NCBI GenBank assembly: GCA_015061745.1
Contig: SUWB01000002.1
Location: 1-64,000, forward strand
Source of the DNA: Lentisphaerota bacterium
GTDB taxonomy: Bacteria > Verrucomicrobiota > Lentisphaeria > Victivallales > Victivallaceae
DNA: 64,000 nucleotides
Direction of reading: 5' to 3'
Part shown: piece after piece, positions 18,179-28,057 of the stretch
How the letters are laid out: each line of letters begins with the position of its first letter
Numbering within the stretch: the first letter of the stretch is position 1
The notes under the pieces: generated by a model
The model's database searches: none
What the model saw: the letters and a program-made list of their open reading frames with translations, nothing else
Told to the model about the DNA's origin: nothing
Program-made: the position numbers and the translations under genes

Positions 18179-19243
18179 TCAGTCAGCCAGCCATTTTTCC
18201 AGATTGGCAGCCACAAAAGCATCGTCGTGGAGTTCGGGATAGGCATCGTGGACACGGGTGATCTCATCAGCCTGTCCAGGGGAAAGCACTTCTTCAGGGT
18301 CGATGCACCAGATACCGGGGAGCAGTCCCTGACGGCGCAGAACTTCGTGCAGTCCCGGGATACATCCGGCAAATCCGTGAGCAGGGTCAAAAAAGGCGGC
18401 ATTGCAGTCGGTGATCTTAATGGCACGGGTCAAAAGTTCCTGGGGAACGGGAGCTCCGCTTGCAATAAGAGCGTGCAGTTCGTCCAGCAATTCCACAGCC
18501 TTCTTTGTCCAGGCGGACCAGTGGCCCAGAAGTCCGCCCTTGATGCGGAGTTTTTTACCGTTGATATCATACTCGGTCAGCAGATCGAGAAGCAAATTGT
18601 CATCATTACCGGTATAAAGAGTGATGTCATCTCTGCCGGACTCAGCAACGGCCCGCACCACATCAAAGGTGCAGTAACGGTTGAAAGGAGCCATTTTAAT
18701 GGCAAGGACATTTTCAATTTTGGCAAATTCACGCCAGAATTCATAAGGCAGGATTCTGCCGCCCACACTGGGCTGCAGATAGAAACCGATAATAGGCATC
18801 ACTTCAGAAACAGCCTTGCAGTGCTCAAGCATCGCATCAATAGAATCATTTTTCATTGCCGCCAGAGAAAGAAGTGCGGCATCATATCCGTTGGCAAGCT
18901 CAAATTCAGCCTCAGCCACAGCCTGTTCAGTACGGCCGCAAACGCCGCCCACCTTGAGGATCTTTTTGCCGGTACGTTCACACCATTCATCAATAAAACG
19001 TGAAGTTTCACTCAAAACCGGCTTGAAAAGTCCCACTTTGGGATCGCGGATAGCAAACTGGGTGGAGTGGACTCCCACAGCAATACCGCCCACGCCGCAG
19101 TCGATGAAATAACGGGTCAGGGCACGCTGATATCTGGGAGCAAACTTGCGGTTTTCGTCCAGTGCAAGCACCTGAGCGGGGATCGCTACACCCTCGCGGA
19201 CTTTTTTCAATACTTCGGGAGCAATATCTGAAACTCTTTTCAT
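18179..19243 (-). CDS. DHDPS/N-acetylneuraminate lyase superfamily aldolase
   Basis: A 354-residue protein, about 60 longer than DapA or NanA. The Schiff-base lysine is likely that of LAIKMAPFNRY, and the catalytic Tyr that of GFYLQPSVGG. GVGGIAVGVHSTQF replaces the usual GTTGE loop, so the substrate differs from that of DapA. Family members cleave or form C-C bonds of 2-oxo acids (sialic acid, keto-deoxy sugar acids) or dehydrate sugar acids. It is the last gene of a run with an epimerase, a beta-lactamase-fold hydrolase and an Asp-box protein, which suggests breakdown of a sugar acid. True lysine synthesis is served by dapA at 61783. Confidence 0.8.
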   Translation of the reverse strand: MKRVSDIAPEVLKKVREGVAIPAQVLALDENRKFAPRYQRALTRYFIDCGVGGIAVGVHSTQFAIRDPKVGLFKPVLSETSRFIDEWCERTGKKILKVGGVCGRTEQAVAEAEFELANGYDAALLSLAAMKNDSIDAMLEHCKAVSEVMPIIGFYLQPSVGGRILPYEFWREFAKIENVLAIKMAPFNRYCTFDVVRAVAESGRDDITLYTGNDDNLLLDLLTEYDINGKKLRIKGGLLGHWSAWTKKAVELLDELHALIASGAPVPQELLTRAIKITDCNAAFFDPAHGFAGCIPGLHEVLRRQGLLPGIWCIDPEEVLSPGQADEITRVHDAYPELHDDAFVAANLEKWLAD

Positions 19244-19246
19244 TTT

Positions 19247-20281
19247 TCAAAACTTTCCATTGTTAACTTCAAAGTGAGTAGGTTTACCGATAGAAATACC
19301 GCCGTCAGCGATCCACTTGGCCTGCAGACGGATCATTTCGTCAAGACTCATACGGGGATAGCCGAAAAGGGAACACATCTTGGAAGAATCATTGAGATAG
19401 TTCAAATCTCCGGGAGTTCCGGCGAACTTCACCTCTTTGCCCATAACTTCGCCCATAATCTTTGCCGCCTTTTCCACAGAGGCCGTTTCAGGACCGGTCA
19501 CATTGAGAACGGCACAAGGACTGTCGGCAAGTTCAAGGCTCCGGAGAGCGGCAGCATTGGCGTCCCCCTGCCAGATCACGTTGAAATAGCCCACAGTGTT
19601 GTTGACAGGTTCACCGGCCCAAATGGAACGGCCGATATCGTGCAGCACGCCGTAACGCAAATCAACGGAGTAATTGAGACGGAAAAGCAGCACTTTGGTG
19701 CCATTCTTTTTGGAATAGTATTCAAAAACCCGTTCCCGTCCCAGACAGGACTGGGAATATTCACCCACAGGAGCGGGGGGCACATCTTCGCTGCAGCCGC
19801 CCTCTTTGACACTCATCAAAGGATAGACACATCCCGTTGAAAAGGCCACGATACGGCTTTCTTTGAAGTGTTCAGCCACCAGAGCGGGCACCAGCACATT
19901 CATCGCCCAGGTCAGTTCCTCGCTGCCGCCTGTACCGAATTTACGTCCGGCCATAAAGATGATATTGGGGATCTTGGGCAGCTGATTGACCTGTTCACGG
20001 TCAGAAAGATCACAGGCAATGGTGATGACACCGGCCTTTTCGAGTTTGGTCTTTTCTTCAGGATTGGAAAAGCGGGCCACACCGTAAACCTTTTTGTCAA
20101 CGCCGGCGGCCTTGATAGCTTCCACAGCCTGCATTCCCATAGTGACACCCATTTTTCCGGCAATACCGAGAATCATAATGTCACCGGGGAGACGCTTCAT
20201 CATTTCAACGACGCCCTCGTGAGGAATGGAAAGAAAAGCATCCAACTTTTCAACAGAATCAAGATTTTCTTTACAATACAT
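19247..20281 (-). CDS. NAD-dependent sugar epimerase/dehydratase
   Basis: A 344-residue extended-SDR protein. The nucleotide site is IMILGIAGKMGVTMGMQAVEAIKAAG, a variant of GxxGxxG placed about 50 residues from the start, so there is an unusual N-terminal extension (LDAFLSIPHEGVVEMMKRL). GCVYPLMSVKEGG and RVFEYYSKKNGTKV give the YxxxK catalytic pair (about 200). It lies 3 bp before the aldolase gene. The family changes C4 or C2 of nucleotide sugars or, in catabolic clusters, oxidises sugars or sugar acids; the latter fits its neighbours. Confidence 0.75.
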   Translation of the reverse strand: MYCKENLDSVEKLDAFLSIPHEGVVEMMKRLPGDIMILGIAGKMGVTMGMQAVEAIKAAGVDKKVYGVARFSNPEEKTKLEKAGVITIACDLSDREQVNQLPKIPNIIFMAGRKFGTGGSEELTWAMNVLVPALVAEHFKESRIVAFSTGCVYPLMSVKEGGCSEDVPPAPVGEYSQSCLGRERVFEYYSKKNGTKVLLFRLNYSVDLRYGVLHDIGRSIWAGEPVNNTVGYFNVIWQGDANAAALRSLELADSPCAVLNVTGPETASVEKAAKIMGEVMGKEVKFAGTPGDLNYLNDSSKMCSLFGYPRMSLDEMIRLQAKWIADGGISIGKPTHFEVNNGKF

Positions 20282-20307
20282 AATTTTACTCCTTAAAGTA
20301 ATTGATT

Positions 20308-21414
20308 TTACATTTTATCCACAGCTTCGTGAACAATATCCCGGATCGTAATCCGCCTGGCACCGGCAGTGGAGCATATAACGTGCTGCATATAAAGGAT
20401 CGTCACCTGCCGGGAAAGGTCGATGGAATAATAAGCTCCGCCGGCACCGCCCCAGCCGAAATCACTTCTGCGACCGTCTCCATTCCGGGGGCAACGGACT
20501 CCCAGCCCCCAGCTGTATCCTTCTCCGGTTGCAACATATTGAGCAAGATTTTCACTCAACTGGTCTGTACGCATCAAATCAATGGTGGAACGTTTCAATA
20601 TACGCTCATCACAGCACAAAGATTGGAGCAGCTTATTGTAATCTTCGACAGTGGAAACGGCTCCCGCACCGCCGCTTGCATAACAAACACCCAACCGGTA
20701 GGGGCCCGCACCGTGATTGCCGACGCCGTCAAGGGGAGTCAAACGGGTATCCTGCGGAATCTCTCTGTACAAAGGCACCAGCGTATCATATTCTGCTGCC
20801 GGCAGCAGAAAGGTGGTCTGAGACATTTCCAGGGGATCAAAAATATTTTTGGTCACATAATCGTTGAAAGAGATCCCCGAAAGGAGTTCAACGACAGCAG
20901 CCAGCACATCGTGAGCGAGACTGTACTGCCACTTGGTTCCCGGTTCAAACTCCAAAGGCTCCTGAGCCAGAAAGCGGATCACTTCCCGGGTCTGGCAAGC
21001 CCCGGAAGTCGCATCAACAGCCCGCCTGATGGATTTGGATTGCAAATCGTAGTTGAACCCCGCCGTCATCGTAAAAAGATGACGCAGAGTAATGGGATTG
21101 ACTGCTTCTTTCACACCGCCGTCGCAAGTTTTCACTGTCATCCGGGCATATTCAGGCAGATAACGGCTCAATTCGTCATCCAGTTGGAACAATCCCTTTT
21201 CCCAGAGCTGCAACGCGGCACAGCAGGTAATCAGCTTGGAACAGGAAAAAATCTGATATTTTTCATTACCGTTCAAAGGCTGTTTTTGCTCTTTGTCGGC
21301 AAAGCCTGAATATTTACGGTAGATCACTTCACCATTGCGGCAGACAAGACAATCGTTCCCGGGGATGCCGCTGGCAAGCAATTCATCAAGAAAGGCGTCC
21401 AATTTGGAAAACAT
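20308..21414 (-). CDS. Beta-lactamase-fold serine hydrolase (class C / esterase type)
   Basis: A 368-residue protein with the SxxK motif in FSCSKLITC (about residue 77) and a later Y-S-L triad around WQYSLAHDVLAAVVEL. GNGDGRRSDFGWGGAGGAYY near the end takes the position of the KTG/HTG box. No signal peptide is visible, so this is more likely a cytosolic esterase or peptidase than an antibiotic-resistance enzyme. Its start shares one base with the stop of the Asp-box gene (TAATG), so the two are coupled and it probably handles a product of the same pathway, for instance an ester-linked sugar. Confidence 0.8.
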   Translation of the reverse strand: MFSKLDAFLDELLASGIPGNDCLVCRNGEVIYRKYSGFADKEQKQPLNGNEKYQIFSCSKLITCCAALQLWEKGLFQLDDELSRYLPEYARMTVKTCDGGVKEAVNPITLRHLFTMTAGFNYDLQSKSIRRAVDATSGACQTREVIRFLAQEPLEFEPGTKWQYSLAHDVLAAVVELLSGISFNDYVTKNIFDPLEMSQTTFLLPAAEYDTLVPLYREIPQDTRLTPLDGVGNHGAGPYRLGVCYASGGAGAVSTVEDYNKLLQSLCCDERILKRSTIDLMRTDQLSENLAQYVATGEGYSWGLGVRCPRNGDGRRSDFGWGGAGGAYYSIDLSRQVTILYMQHVICSTAGARRITIRDIVHEAVDKM

Positions 21415-22517
21415 TATTCAGTTTCTCCATTCAAGCGGTCAAGATCAAGGACTCTGAGCCTTGAGTCATACAAGGGGATCTGTCCCTCACCGCCACCGCC
21501 GCAGCAATACTCAAGGAGCAGTTCGTTCTTTCCCAGAAAGAGCATTGCCGTGTAACAATAACCGTGATCGGGTTCAGATTCGATAACAACGTGATTTGTC
21601 CAGCTTTTTCCTTCGTTGCAGCTTTTGGCGATAACAAGGGGCGTTCTGCCCCAAACCCCCTTTTTGAAAGCCACAGACCGTTCCGGGCTCCAGTCGTTCC
21701 AGACAGCATAAAGAACACCTGTTTCCGGATCACGCTTCATAGAAAGAGGAGCCTCAGGGCCGATAAATTCAGGAGCAGGCACAGGCACAGACCAACTTTC
21801 GCCGCCGTCCTGCGAAAAAGCTTTGTAGTGACATCTGGAATTAGTCCGCCACCAGGCCATAACAGTACCGTCTTTAAGTTCGATCACACCGGGTTCCCTC
21901 AGACCGCTGGTCAGCCATTGGGGGCCGTAACAGCACTCTTTGGATTCACGCCAGGTGGCACCGCCGTCATCAGAGAGGAAGAAAAATCCTTCAGCCCGGG
22001 CGGCCATAGCCCCTTTGGCACAGACGTGATGATGTGCAACAGCAACAATAAGTCTGCCGTTTGAAAGCTGCACCAGACGGTCATTGTTAAAGACCATATA
22101 GGTGGCTGAAGGATACCCGCAAATATCAACAGGTTCGCTCCAGGATTCAGCTTCATCAGCAGAAAATCTGATCAGAGGACGGCAATCGCACACTTCAACA
22201 TCTTCAGAACAGGCACAGCCGGGAATAAGGGATTTTCTGATATAGGCCAAAGCGATACGGCCGTCCTGCAAACGCAGCAAAGACACACTCATTACGTTGA
22301 CCGCATCATTTTTCACGATCATCTGTTCATCGCCCCAGCTTCTGCCATTGTCGTTTGAAAAAAGTGCCACCAGATCGGCATATGAGTGATCTCCCCCGCG
22401 ATTTCCCTGATAACGGGTATAGATCAGCATAATCCGCCCGTCATTCAAGCGGATAAAAGAGCCCTCCGAATTCCTGGGATTTCCGGGAGAGTGAAGCAAA
22501 TCATAAGTTATATTCAT
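21414..22517 (-). CDS. Asp-box (BNR) sialidase-like protein, cytosolic
   Basis: A 367-residue six-bladed beta-propeller candidate. Asp-box motifs (SxDxGxxW or near) are seen in SNDNGRSWG, SADEAESWS, SDDGGATWR, SQDGGESWS and SCNEGKSWT. The N-terminus MNITYDLLHSPGNPRNSEGS has no signal peptide, so it would act inside the cell. This fits the exo-alpha-sialidase-like family that is abundant in Lentisphaerae and Planctomycetes, many of whose members have unknown substrates. The arrangement with a DHDPS-type aldolase, an epimerase and a dehydrogenase suggests removal of a sialic-acid-like or other acidic sugar from imported oligosaccharides. Confidence 0.78.
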   Translation of the reverse strand: MNITYDLLHSPGNPRNSEGSFIRLNDGRIMLIYTRYQGNRGGDHSYADLVALFSNDNGRSWGDEQMIVKNDAVNVMSVSLLRLQDGRIALAYIRKSLIPGCACSEDVEVCDCRPLIRFSADEAESWSEPVDICGYPSATYMVFNNDRLVQLSNGRLIVAVAHHHVCAKGAMAARAEGFFFLSDDGGATWRESKECCYGPQWLTSGLREPGVIELKDGTVMAWWRTNSRCHYKAFSQDGGESWSVPVPAPEFIGPEAPLSMKRDPETGVLYAVWNDWSPERSVAFKKGVWGRTPLVIAKSCNEGKSWTNHVVIESEPDHGYCYTAMLFLGKNELLLEYCCGGGGEGQIPLYDSRLRVLDLDRLNGETE

Positions 22518-22602
22518 AAAAATTTCAATACCTTATTTTTCAAGCGACTTTATAATATAAAGCAAACACGCCTATATTACAAGTCCGCCGGAGATAATGT
22601 TG

Positions 22603-23619
22603 TTATTTTTTCTTTCCCAACTGTTCCACAGTCATTGTTCTGAGCCGGTCGGCAGAGATCTCGCACAGACACTTTTCCCCCTTTGCCGCCCGGTTGAATT
22701 CATCCAGCAGGAAAGGCAAAAATTCCTTTCTTCCGGGATAGCCTGCGTTGTGAGGAGTCATAACCAGATTGGGCATCGTGTACAGGGGAGAAGCTGCGGG
22801 GAGAGGTTCTTCATAAAAGACATCGAGATAAGCATAGAGTCTCCGGGCGGCAAGTTCCCGGCAGAGAGCTTCTTCGTCGATCAATCCGGCCCGTCCGCCA
22901 TTGATAATGGCCGCACCATCCTTGAGGGCGGCAAGTTCTTTTGCCCCGATGCCGTGCCAGGTATCGGGAGTCACTCCGACAAGGCAGTGGATCATATCAG
23001 ATTCCTTGAAAAGGTCGGCAAAGGCCACTTTTTCGGCACCGTATTCAGCAAGTTCTGCTGCATCTGCGTGTTTTGACGCCACCAGGATCTTTCCGATATT
23101 CAAAGGTTTCAGCATTCTGAGAAAATGGCGTGTGATATCTCCGAATCCCCAGCAGCCGATAACGCTTTCACGCAAGTTCCCCATATTGAACTTCTGCTCC
23201 CAGTCCATCAGTTCGCCGCTTTTGACAGAGCCGCTGCCAAAAAGGTTGCGGCTGTGCAATAAAGTCATAAGCAGATCCCACTCAGCCACAGCAGTTGCCA
23301 TAACGTAATTGGCAGAAAAGATACGTCCTCCTTTGGCGTAAAATTCAGAAGACGCCACTGCGGCAACAGAACCGGCACAATGCCCGAGAAATTTCAAGTT
23401 CGGCAGTTTTTCAAAAACCTCTGCGGTAAAGCAGGGAGACCCCCAGCTGGTCACCACAGCCTCCACATCGGGATCGACGGGCAGATCAGCCAGTGTCAAT
23501 CCCTGTTTGAAGAAATGTTCGATTTCAAAACCGTATTCCAAAAGTTTTTTTTCAACAACGGGACTCCAGAACTCATCATTGAATCCGGTAAGAGCAGTTG
23601 CAATAAGGATCTTTTTCAT
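22603..23619 (-). CDS. D-isomer-specific 2-hydroxyacid dehydrogenase
   Basis: A 338-residue protein. The NAD site is VIGCWGFGDITRHFLRMLKPL (GxGxxxR form, about 163). The catalytic Arg is in NGGRAGLIDEEAL, the Glu in DVFYEEPLP and the His in MTPHNAGYP, the full R/E/H triad of the D-2-hydroxyacid dehydrogenase family. It reduces or oxidises a 2-hydroxy/2-oxo acid pair in the cytosol. It starts three bases after the stop of the 1455-residue secreted protein, and 85 bp separate it from the Asp-box gene, so it probably belongs to one long operon. A hydroxypyruvate or sugar-acid substrate would fit, but this is not shown. Confidence 0.85.
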   Translation of the reverse strand: MKKILIATALTGFNDEFWSPVVEKKLLEYGFEIEHFFKQGLTLADLPVDPDVEAVVTSWGSPCFTAEVFEKLPNLKFLGHCAGSVAAVASSEFYAKGGRIFSANYVMATAVAEWDLLMTLLHSRNLFGSGSVKSGELMDWEQKFNMGNLRESVIGCWGFGDITRHFLRMLKPLNIGKILVASKHADAAELAEYGAEKVAFADLFKESDMIHCLVGVTPDTWHGIGAKELAALKDGAAIINGGRAGLIDEEALCRELAARRLYAYLDVFYEEPLPAASPLYTMPNLVMTPHNAGYPGRKEFLPFLLDEFNRAAKGEKCLCEISADRLRTMTVEQLGKKK

Positions 23620-23622
23620 AAA

Positions 23623-26600
23623 TCATCTCTCTTTCCAAGCACTGACAGTGCCATCTGCGGCGGCACAGAGAAGCTCATTTCCGCGACATTTCACATCGGT
23701 GAATCTGCCTTCAATGTGTTTGACTGCTTTGCCTTTTGTTATTTCATATATTCCTTTATTTCCTGCGGCAAAAACCCGGCCTGTATCTGAAACAGCCACA
23801 GCCCGCAATTCATCGTCAAAGGTGTACTTGCCCAAAATCTGCGGTACTTCACCGGGAGTCCGCCATTGATAAAGTGTCACGACACTGTCGTCTCCTGCGG
23901 TAACAGCAAGCCAGCGGTCTGTTCCGACAGCTTTGATATCGGCAGCAGCGACAGGAGTCGGGAACTTGCAGTGCCAGGCATATTTTTTGGCAGCAGCATC
24001 GTAAACAAACATAAAGATGCGGCTGACAGCAGCGGCATAACGGACTTTCCCTTTGAAAGGCAGTGCCTTGAGGGCAAAAACTTTCGGTCCCCAGGTGCCG
24101 TATCCGATGCTCCACCAGCTCGGCATACGGTGCGTCACTCCGTCAAAAGCCTGAGGCCAGGTCGTTCCCGGCAGAGGAGAAGACGCGTGTTCTTTGCCGG
24201 AGCAGTGGATCAGATAACTGCAAGACATCGCAAGTATTTCATCGTATCCGTCCCCGTTGAAATCCGCTCCCCGGGGAAGCATATAGCTCACACAGTAGAC
24301 ACCTCCTGCCCGGACACCCTGCATCTGGCCTGAACCGTGAAAAAAGCTCATTTGTCCATAACGGGCAGTCACCAATTGTGCCGGTTTTCCCCAGGAGCCC
24401 AGAGAATAAGTCGAAGCAAATCCTCCCGCCGGATGACGGGTATTGTTGCGGCCGTATTTCTTATGGAATCCTTTAAGTTCTTCAATGGTATCTATCACCA
24501 TAATTTCCTTTCCGGCACGGTCATAGAAACGCAGTCTGCCGTCAGGATAGGCTGTTGAGACACTGTTTTTTGCTGGAAAGTCGGTAAATTTTATTTCGTG
24601 AGGAGCAAGCTGGTTCTTTTTAATAAACAGTGTTTTTCCGGAATGATCCAATGCTCCCCAGAGGGTATTGTCATAATTATAGGCTCTGGGATAAATCTTG
24701 ACGATCTCAGGAGAAACAATGATAAAGGGATCTGTTTCCAATATTCTGGGACTCCCCAAAGGTTTGGCAACATCACTGAAATGGAGCTGGATCCGTCCTT
24801 TACCGGGCAGACGGAAGAAGCGGCCTTTGATCTTCCGGGGCAATTCAAGTTCCTGAAAGCCCTGCTTTCTCAAAGCGATGTTGCCGTAATTGTGAGTCCA
24901 GACGCCCTCTTGCCAGACGGGATCGGCGAGAACAAGTTTTTTGAATGTTTTGCCATCAACGGAATATTCAAGATAGGGAGGCAGCACTTCTCCTACGGCA
25001 AGAGATCTGCAATAGGCGACTTCTGCAACCCGTCCCACATCAAAAACCTGCCCCGGTTTGCCGGAACTTGAATAAACTTCTCTGTGTTTAAGGATATTGC
25101 TTTTCCAAAGGAGTTGATAACTGTTTTTCTTTTCAATTTCAGCACGTTCACTTTGCTTTTGAGAATCAGCAGGGATCTTCAGAGAATCAAGGTAAGCGTG
25201 ACAAATCTCACGGACTTTTTTATTTTCAGCGGCGGGGACCCGGCGGAATCCGGCTTTGCTCCGGTAGCAGCTGCCCTTCTGCAATCCCCAGAAAACATCG
25301 GTCGGCTGGTCGGCAACTTTGATTTTATGCGTTCCGACACAAATCTCTTTCACATTGCTTGCGGCAAGGAAATTCCGGGAAATTTCCACCAGACCGGCTC
25401 TTGTGATGCGTAACTCAGCAACCGCTTTTCCATTGTCAAAAATCAGCACTCTGCCATTGCCGCAATCGTACACTTTGCTCTTTTTATTGACTTGCAGCAA
25501 AGAAGCGGCACTGATGCTCTCTCCTTTTGCAAGTTTGCCGTCAAAGGAAAAGAACGAAAGGAGTTTTTCACTTTCTTTTTTCAGATAGGAATCCGTATTG
25601 GTCTTGAGTTTGAAGCCTTTTCCTGACATATTAATGGAAAACAGACATTTTCCGTGCCGTGTGTAAAGCGTATCAACAGCTGCAGGAAGAATATACTTTC
25701 CTCCCGGGCGCCAGACAATGGCGACATTGTAATGATCGCTCTTTTCGGCAACAAGGGTATCGTGCACAACGATCTGATCGGGATTGAGCATTACAGCGGC
25801 CCGGTTCCAGACAGTTCCGTTGGCATCAGTAAAGCGGCACGAAAATCCCTGTCGTCCCCCTAAATCGAAACACCATTCCAGAAATCCCCCTTGAGGAGCA
25901 GTATGTTCTTCATTGAGGCTCTGGGAGCTGCGGGTGATATGAAGCGTATTTTTTTCAAGAGGCAGACCGGAGTTATGGTTGTAAACGGAAGTCCAGGTGG
26001 AATTGAGAAAATTACGTCTGCGGAAAGAAAGATGTACGACTTCTCCGCTTATTCCTTTGGTGATACCGTTCATACCGGTCATTCCAAACACGGTGAAGTC
26101 CTCTTTATATCCGTTACGCATAACAGCAGCGATCAGGGGGGATTTTTCTTTAAGTTCAGGATATCTTTTTTTCACCGCCTCTCCAAAGGGGAAGAATCCC
26201 TGTTCAAAGGAGGGCAGCAACATCAAATGAAGTTTGAAATCTTTTTTGGGCAGAGCGGGAACCAGATCGTTGTTGTAAGAGCCGATATTGTTGGGATAAC
26301 GGTCGGCAAACATCGCTCTGCTCCATTTGCCCCCGGGGGAATTGACTTCATAATATTTTATTTCAGGGTCACGGTAGTAACTTCCGAGCACGGCGGCGAT
26401 CATTGAAAAACGCTGAAATTTTCCGAAAAGGACACTGTCCCGTTCTGAGTTGGAAAAGTGTTGAAAATTCCCCCATTTCTGTGCCTGTCTGCTCTTGAAA
26501 ACACCAAAATCATTGAAGCGGAACGCATAACGGAACACAGCAAGTGGCAGCTCCGCATAATTGTCCCCTTTTTCAAAGTCTGAAGTGGGCCGCGAACGAT

Positions 26601-27990
26601 CATTGGCAATGTGATATACCGCCGCCATAACCTCGTTTCTTGTGTAATTCACCAATTCAGCAACTTCCCCGGTAAGAAACACGTTCCGGTAAAGATAGTC
26701 GCTCATCATAAGCTGACACCAAAGAGGGGCGGTCACGTGGCGGGAGTTGATCCGGACGTTCCGGTAAGGCGGCACAAGGGGACGCTGCCATTTGACATCC
26801 AATCCGGTCTGCAATTCCACATAGTTGGCAAAGAGGAGTTCTTCCATAGCCTTTTTCTCTTTGGCAGTGTACAAATTGCTGTTTTTTGTCACCTCCCAGG
26901 TCAAGATAAGCCACTCCATAATGTAGTGATGAGTATAGGCTTTTTGAGTAATGACAGGAGCAAAGAATTTCTTTGCCATAGCCCGATAGAATTTATTTCC
27001 CGTCCAGTAATACATCAATGCGTGATGATACCAGCGGCGCACAGCATCGTAACCGGGAGACGTGCCGGGCAACTTCCCTTTATTCTTTTTCCAGTCAGAC
27101 ATATCGGCATTGACTGTTTTAAGACAGTTTCCTGCCAGTTGAACATCCAGAAGCATTTTCTGTTCACGACTGCAGACAGAGAGGAATTTTTCCATTCCCC
27201 GCAGGAGCCCCTCCGGGGTTGAACCGCCGATAATGATATGATTTTTGCCGTTGCTCAAAACGTTGACTGCAGTACGCAGTTCATATCCATTGCCGCCGGG
27301 ATAAAAAGCATCCGCCCCGGCAAGAATCCGGGTGTAGGCGGGCCAGAAAGCACGGTTATTGTTCAAGTTTCCCACAATAATAAGATCTTTTCCGGCATAC
27401 TCGCTGCGGAGAATGGGAACATCTTTTTCGCAAGTTTGCAAATCATCAACAATAGGGATCCCCCCCAATTTTTCACTGATTTTCCGGGCAGTTTTCTGCA
27501 GGATATCCCTGAGTTTTTTGTCTGAAGGCAGGATGATCGCACTCCGGCTGTCAAGGCGGGTCACTGTTGAAACATTTTTTACTGCCAAAGGAACTTTGAA
27601 AGGATCAAAGGCGACAAGTTTCATATTCTCAACAACCGTCACTCCGGGAGTGCCTTTTTTTAATACGATCTCCATTTGAGCCTTGAGAGTATTGATATCG
27701 CAAGCGATCAATCCGAGGAGTTTCTGTTTTTTCCCGGGAGTGGTATAAGCGATCTTTTTTTCTCCCATTGAAACAGGAGAAAAGTAAAAACAAATTTCGT
27801 GAGGCGAAGTGATCTCAACTGAAAAAAGATAGGTTTTTTTCGGGGAAACAGAAAAATTTTTCTGCCAAAGCCCCTCCCCTTTGATCGTGCCGGGGATCTT
27901 ATCCGCAGCAGCAGTTCCCCGCACCAGATCCCACCGGGCAGCAGCAGTCAAACAAATAAAAATCGAGAGTAAACAATATATTTTTTTCAT
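23623..27990 (-). CDS. Giant secreted protein with lyase-like alpha-toroid, F5/8-like and FG-GAP parts, copy A
   Basis: A 1455-residue exported protein (signal MKKIYCLLSIFICLTAAA). Residues about 130-300 form an N-terminal alpha/beta part (IIVGNLNNNRAFWPAYTR). About 310-700 is helix-rich (GYDAVRRWYHHALMYYWTGN, AYTHHYIMEWLILTWEV), like the alpha/alpha-toroid of heparinase or alginate lyases. About 700-900 is beta-rich, and near 1000-1110 lies an F5/8C-like carbohydrate-binding part (EYSVDGKTFKKL). Near 1290 is an FG-GAP/VCBS calcium motif, ADFNGDGYDEIL, and the end looks like propeller blades (GRVFAAGNKGIYEI). A polysaccharide lyase or uronide-active enzyme is inferred; no catalytic residue was proven. 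It is paralogous over its full length to 29432-33802. Confidence 0.65.
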   Translation of the reverse strand: MKKIYCLLSIFICLTAAARWDLVRGTAAADKIPGTIKGEGLWQKNFSVSPKKTYLFSVEITSPHEICFYFSPVSMGEKKIAYTTPGKKQKLLGLIACDINTLKAQMEIVLKKGTPGVTVVENMKLVAFDPFKVPLAVKNVSTVTRLDSRSAIILPSDKKLRDILQKTARKISEKLGGIPIVDDLQTCEKDVPILRSEYAGKDLIIVGNLNNNRAFWPAYTRILAGADAFYPGGNGYELRTAVNVLSNGKNHIIIGGSTPEGLLRGMEKFLSVCSREQKMLLDVQLAGNCLKTVNADMSDWKKNKGKLPGTSPGYDAVRRWYHHALMYYWTGNKFYRAMAKKFFAPVITQKAYTHHYIMEWLILTWEVTKNSNLYTAKEKKAMEELLFANYVELQTGLDVKWQRPLVPPYRNVRINSRHVTAPLWCQLMMSDYLYRNVFLTGEVAELVNYTRNEVMAAVYHIANDRSRPTSDFEKGDNYAELPLAVFRYAFRFNDFGVFKSRQAQKWGNFQHFSNSERDSVLFGKFQRFSMIAAVLGSYYRDPEIKYYEVNSPGGKWSRAMFADRYPNNIGSYNNDLVPALPKKDFKLHLMLLPSFEQGFFPFGEAVKKRYPELKEKSPLIAAVMRNGYKEDFTVFGMTGMNGITKGISGEVVHLSFRRRNFLNSTWTSVYNHNSGLPLEKNTLHITRSSQSLNEEHTAPQGGFLEWCFDLGGRQGFSCRFTDANGTVWNRAAVMLNPDQIVVHDTLVAEKSDHYNVAIVWRPGGKYILPAAVDTLYTRHGKCLFSINMSGKGFKLKTNTDSYLKKESEKLLSFFSFDGKLAKGESISAASLLQVNKKSKVYDCGNGRVLIFDNGKAVAELRITRAGLVEISRNFLAASNVKEICVGTHKIKVADQPTDVFWGLQKGSCYRSKAGFRRVPAAENKKVREICHAYLDSLKIPADSQKQSERAEIEKKNSYQLLWKSNILKHREVYSSSGKPGQVFDVGRVAEVAYCRSLAVGEVLPPYLEYSVDGKTFKKLVLADPVWQEGVWTHNYGNIALRKQGFQELELPRKIKGRFFRLPGKGRIQLHFSDVAKPLGSPRILETDPFIIVSPEIVKIYPRAYNYDNTLWGALDHSGKTLFIKKNQLAPHEIKFTDFPAKNSVSTAYPDGRLRFYDRAGKEIMVIDTIEELKGFHKKYGRNNTRHPAGGFASTYSLGSWGKPAQLVTARYGQMSFFHGSGQMQGVRAGGVYCVSYMLPRGADFNGDGYDEILAMSCSYLIHCSGKEHASSPLPGTTWPQAFDGVTHRMPSWWSIGYGTWGPKVFALKALPFKGKVRYAAAVSRIFMFVYDAAAKKYAWHCKFPTPVAAADIKAVGTDRWLAVTAGDDSVVTLYQWRTPGEVPQILGKYTFDDELRAVAVSDTGRVFAAGNKGIYEITKGKAVKHIEGRFTDVKCRGNELLCAAADGTVSAWKER

Positions 27991-28057
27991 CTGAAATCAA
28001 CATCCTTTTAATTCTTGTAAAAAGAAGTTCACACACGCTCCTGCTCAGGTGCCAACA

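Noticed and set aside
20308-21414. Antibiotic-resistance class C beta-lactamase
   Set aside because: No signal peptide, no clear KTG box, and it sits in a sugar-catabolic operon; an esterase-like role is more likely.
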